The notes beneath the pieces were generated by a model. That model did not search any database, had not been told where the DNA came from, and saw only the letters and a program-made list of their open reading frames with translations. Shown in pieces: positions 5,377 to 6,412 of a DNA stretch of 6,412 nucleotides. The stretch covers positions 7,532 through 13,943 of the forward strand of contig PLBD01000336.1 in the NCBI GenBank assembly GCA_003135315.1, read 5' to 3'. Numbering within the stretch: the first letter of the stretch is position 1; each line of letters begins with the position of its first letter. The position numbers were made by a program, and so were the translations under genes. Source of the stretch: Acidobacteriaceae bacterium. GTDB taxonomy: Bacteria; Acidobacteriota; Terriglobia; Terriglobales; Acidobacteriaceae.

Positions 5377-6412
5377 ATGCCACAACGTCTCCTCAGGGTC
5401 CTGGCTACTGTTTCTATCCTTCTGCTTTCCGCAATCGCCTTTGCACAGTCGGGGCCGCCGGCGGCTGACGTACTGAGCTACAGCAGCACGCCGAACGAGA
5501 ACTATGGCTCGTATCCGTCTATCTTTGTCCAGAAGGGCTCGGTCACTTCCCGGAGCTACATCAAGTTCAACCTCGGGACGCTGCCGGCCGGCGTGAACGT
5601 GAGCAAGGCCACGCTGCGGCTGTTCGTGAATCAGATCGCCGCGCCCGGCAGCTTCGATGTGTACCAACTCAACTCGACGTGGAGCGAGAGCACGCTGACT
5701 TACAATAACGCGCCTGCTCTTGGGACTTCTGCGACGGGAAACCACCCGGTGGCGTTCACCTCCTCCAGCCTGAATCAGTTCATCGTAATCGACATCACAG
5801 CCCTGGTGCAGGGATGGATGAACGGCAGTATCGCGAATGACGGACTGGCGCTGGCCGTGACTACCACCAGCGGCTCCGTATCCTTCGACAGCAAGGAGAG
5901 CACCTACACCAGCCACCAGCCCGAACTGGAAGTGGCGCTGACTGGCCCAGCTGGCCCAACAGGTCCGCAAGGACCGCAAGGACCAGAGGGACAAACCGGG
6001 GCCACGGGGCCAGTCGGTCCGCAAGGGCCGCAGGGAAACACCGGCCCTCAAGGTCCTATTGGTTTGACAGGCCCGCAGGGAACCACCGGAGCGCAAGGTC
6101 CACAGGGGTTGACGGGTGCCACTGGATCCATCGGGCCCCAAGGGCCGCAGGGACAGACCGGTGCCACCGGGCAGATCGGTCCGCAAGGTCCCATTGGTTT
6201 GACAGGCGCGCAGGGACAGGCCGGAACCAACGGCACCAATGGAGCCAACGGAACGGGATTCAACTTTACGGGGCCATTCAACCTTTCCACGAACTACAAC
6301 CCGTACGACGTGGTGACGTATAACGGATCGACCTATGATGCGACCACAGCGATTGCCTCTGGCGGCCAGCCCCCCAATAACAATCCTCAATGGAGTTTGA
6401 TGGCGCAGGTAG
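5377..6412 (+). CDS. Secreted DNRLRE-domain protein with collagen-like repeats (3' end outside window)
   Basis: The frame stays open to the window edge, giving 345 residues of an incomplete protein. Residues 1-23 are a Sec signal peptide (hydrophobic core VLATVSILLLSAIAF, cleavage near AFA-Q). Residues ~29-186 match the DNRLRE/CBM96-like beta-sandwich: an early ADVLSYSSTPNENYGS, S-R-SYIKFNLGTLP (58-70), KATLRLFV (77-84), TWSESTLTYNNAPALG (101-116), IDITALVQGWMNG (138-150), and a late SKE...P-x-L-x-V (172-186). Residues 190-291 are 34 uninterrupted Gly-X-Y triplets. Residues ~295-341 (NYNPYDVVTYNGSTYDA, then NPQWSLMAQ) resemble a small CBM5/12-type module; in similar proteins more collagen repeats often follow. 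The likely role is an exported fibrous surface or matrix protein that may bind polysaccharide; ligand and anchoring are unseen. The ATG is supported by GGAGGG and the signal peptide. Divergent from the small secreted-protein gene. Confidence 0.88.
   Translation, partial: MPQRLLRVLATVSILLLSAIAFAQSGPPAADVLSYSSTPNENYGSYPSIFVQKGSVTSRSYIKFNLGTLPAGVNVSKATLRLFVNQIAAPGSFDVYQLNSTWSESTLTYNNAPALGTSATGNHPVAFTSSSLNQFIVIDITALVQGWMNGSIANDGLALAVTTTSGSVSFDSKESTYTSHQPELEVALTGPAGPTGPQGPQGPEGQTGATGPVGPQGPQGNTGPQGPIGLTGPQGTTGAQGPQGLTGATGSIGPQGPQGQTGATGQIGPQGPIGLTGAQGQAGTNGTNGANGTGFNFTGPFNLSTNYNPYDVVTYNGSTYDATTAIASGGQPPNNNPQWSLMAQV
5944..6249 (+). repeat. Collagen-like Gly-X-Y coding repeat
   Basis: These bases encode 34 consecutive Gly-X-Y triplets. 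Common triplets are GPQ, GAT, GPI and GLT; Gln and Thr dominate the Y position, as is usual in bacterial collagens that lack hydroxyproline. A higher-order copy is visible: the block encoding GPIGLTG-P/A-QG begins at 6052 and again at 6187, 135 bases (15 triplets) apart, with nearly identical DNA. The repeat number is likely to vary between strains by slippage or recombination. Confidence 0.9.

Noticed and set aside
5944..6249. Regular short repeats that could suggest a CRISPR array
   Set aside because: The periodicity is three codons, every unit is in frame and encodes Gly-X-Y, and there are no unique spacers or cas genes.
6048..6290. An 80-codon Pro/Cys-rich frame on the - strand
   Set aside because: The P-x-x periodicity is only the complement of the GGN-CCN collagen repeat.
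5341..6390. A 349-codon reading frame on the - strand
   Set aside because: It is antisense to the collagen-like gene. Its Arg/Leu/Gly-rich protein is the mirror of Gly-X-Y codons and has no domain. The + strand frame has a promoter, GGAGGG, signal peptide and recognisable domains.

Overview
The window looks like a piece of chromosome from an environmental Acidobacteriota (Terriglobia-type) bacterium. No marker gene proves this. The inference rests on moderately GC-rich composition, a small secreted protein whose C-terminal tail (ending in an N-x-x-RGIDLKFP-type motif) I associate with acidobacterial secretomes, a WYTRPQREFN-type linker of the kind seen ahead of coiled coils in acidobacterial polysaccharide-modifying enzymes, and a DNRLRE plus collagen-like secreted protein typical of that phylum. 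I see no transposase, integrase, CRISPR array, tRNA or rRNA.

Layout. (1) Bases 1-474, + strand: the C-terminal half of a class I SAM-dependent methyltransferase that begins upstream of the window. (2) 499-2568, - strand, convergent with the first and only 24 bases away: a 689-residue protein with three tandem copies of a ~145-residue helical/coiled-coil unit followed by a sulfotransferase-like domain. (3) 2653-3981, - strand: a Tat-exported calcineurin-like metallophosphoesterase, 84 bases upstream of (2) on the same strand. (4) 4243-4836, - strand: a small secreted protein of unknown function. (5) A 540-base divergent intergenic region (4837-5376) with a possible orphan intrinsic terminator, a good sigma-70 type promoter at 5160-5187 and a ~180-base structured leader. 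(6) 5377 to the end of the window, + strand: an exported protein with signal peptide, DNRLRE/CBM96-like domain, 34 uninterrupted Gly-X-Y triplets and a small carbohydrate-binding-like module. It runs off the right edge, and its antisense strand produces long spurious reading frames.

Together the genes point to the cell surface: two secreted proteins read divergently, a Tat-exported phosphoesterase and a putative sulfotransferase. Whether they serve one pathway is not shown. The least ordinary items are the triplicated scaffold fused to a sulfotransferase with an atypical phosphosulfate-binding loop, and the structured leader of the collagen-like gene. That leader carries an element resembling the 3' part of a class I cyclic-di-GMP riboswitch, plus a perfect complement of its own ribosome binding site.
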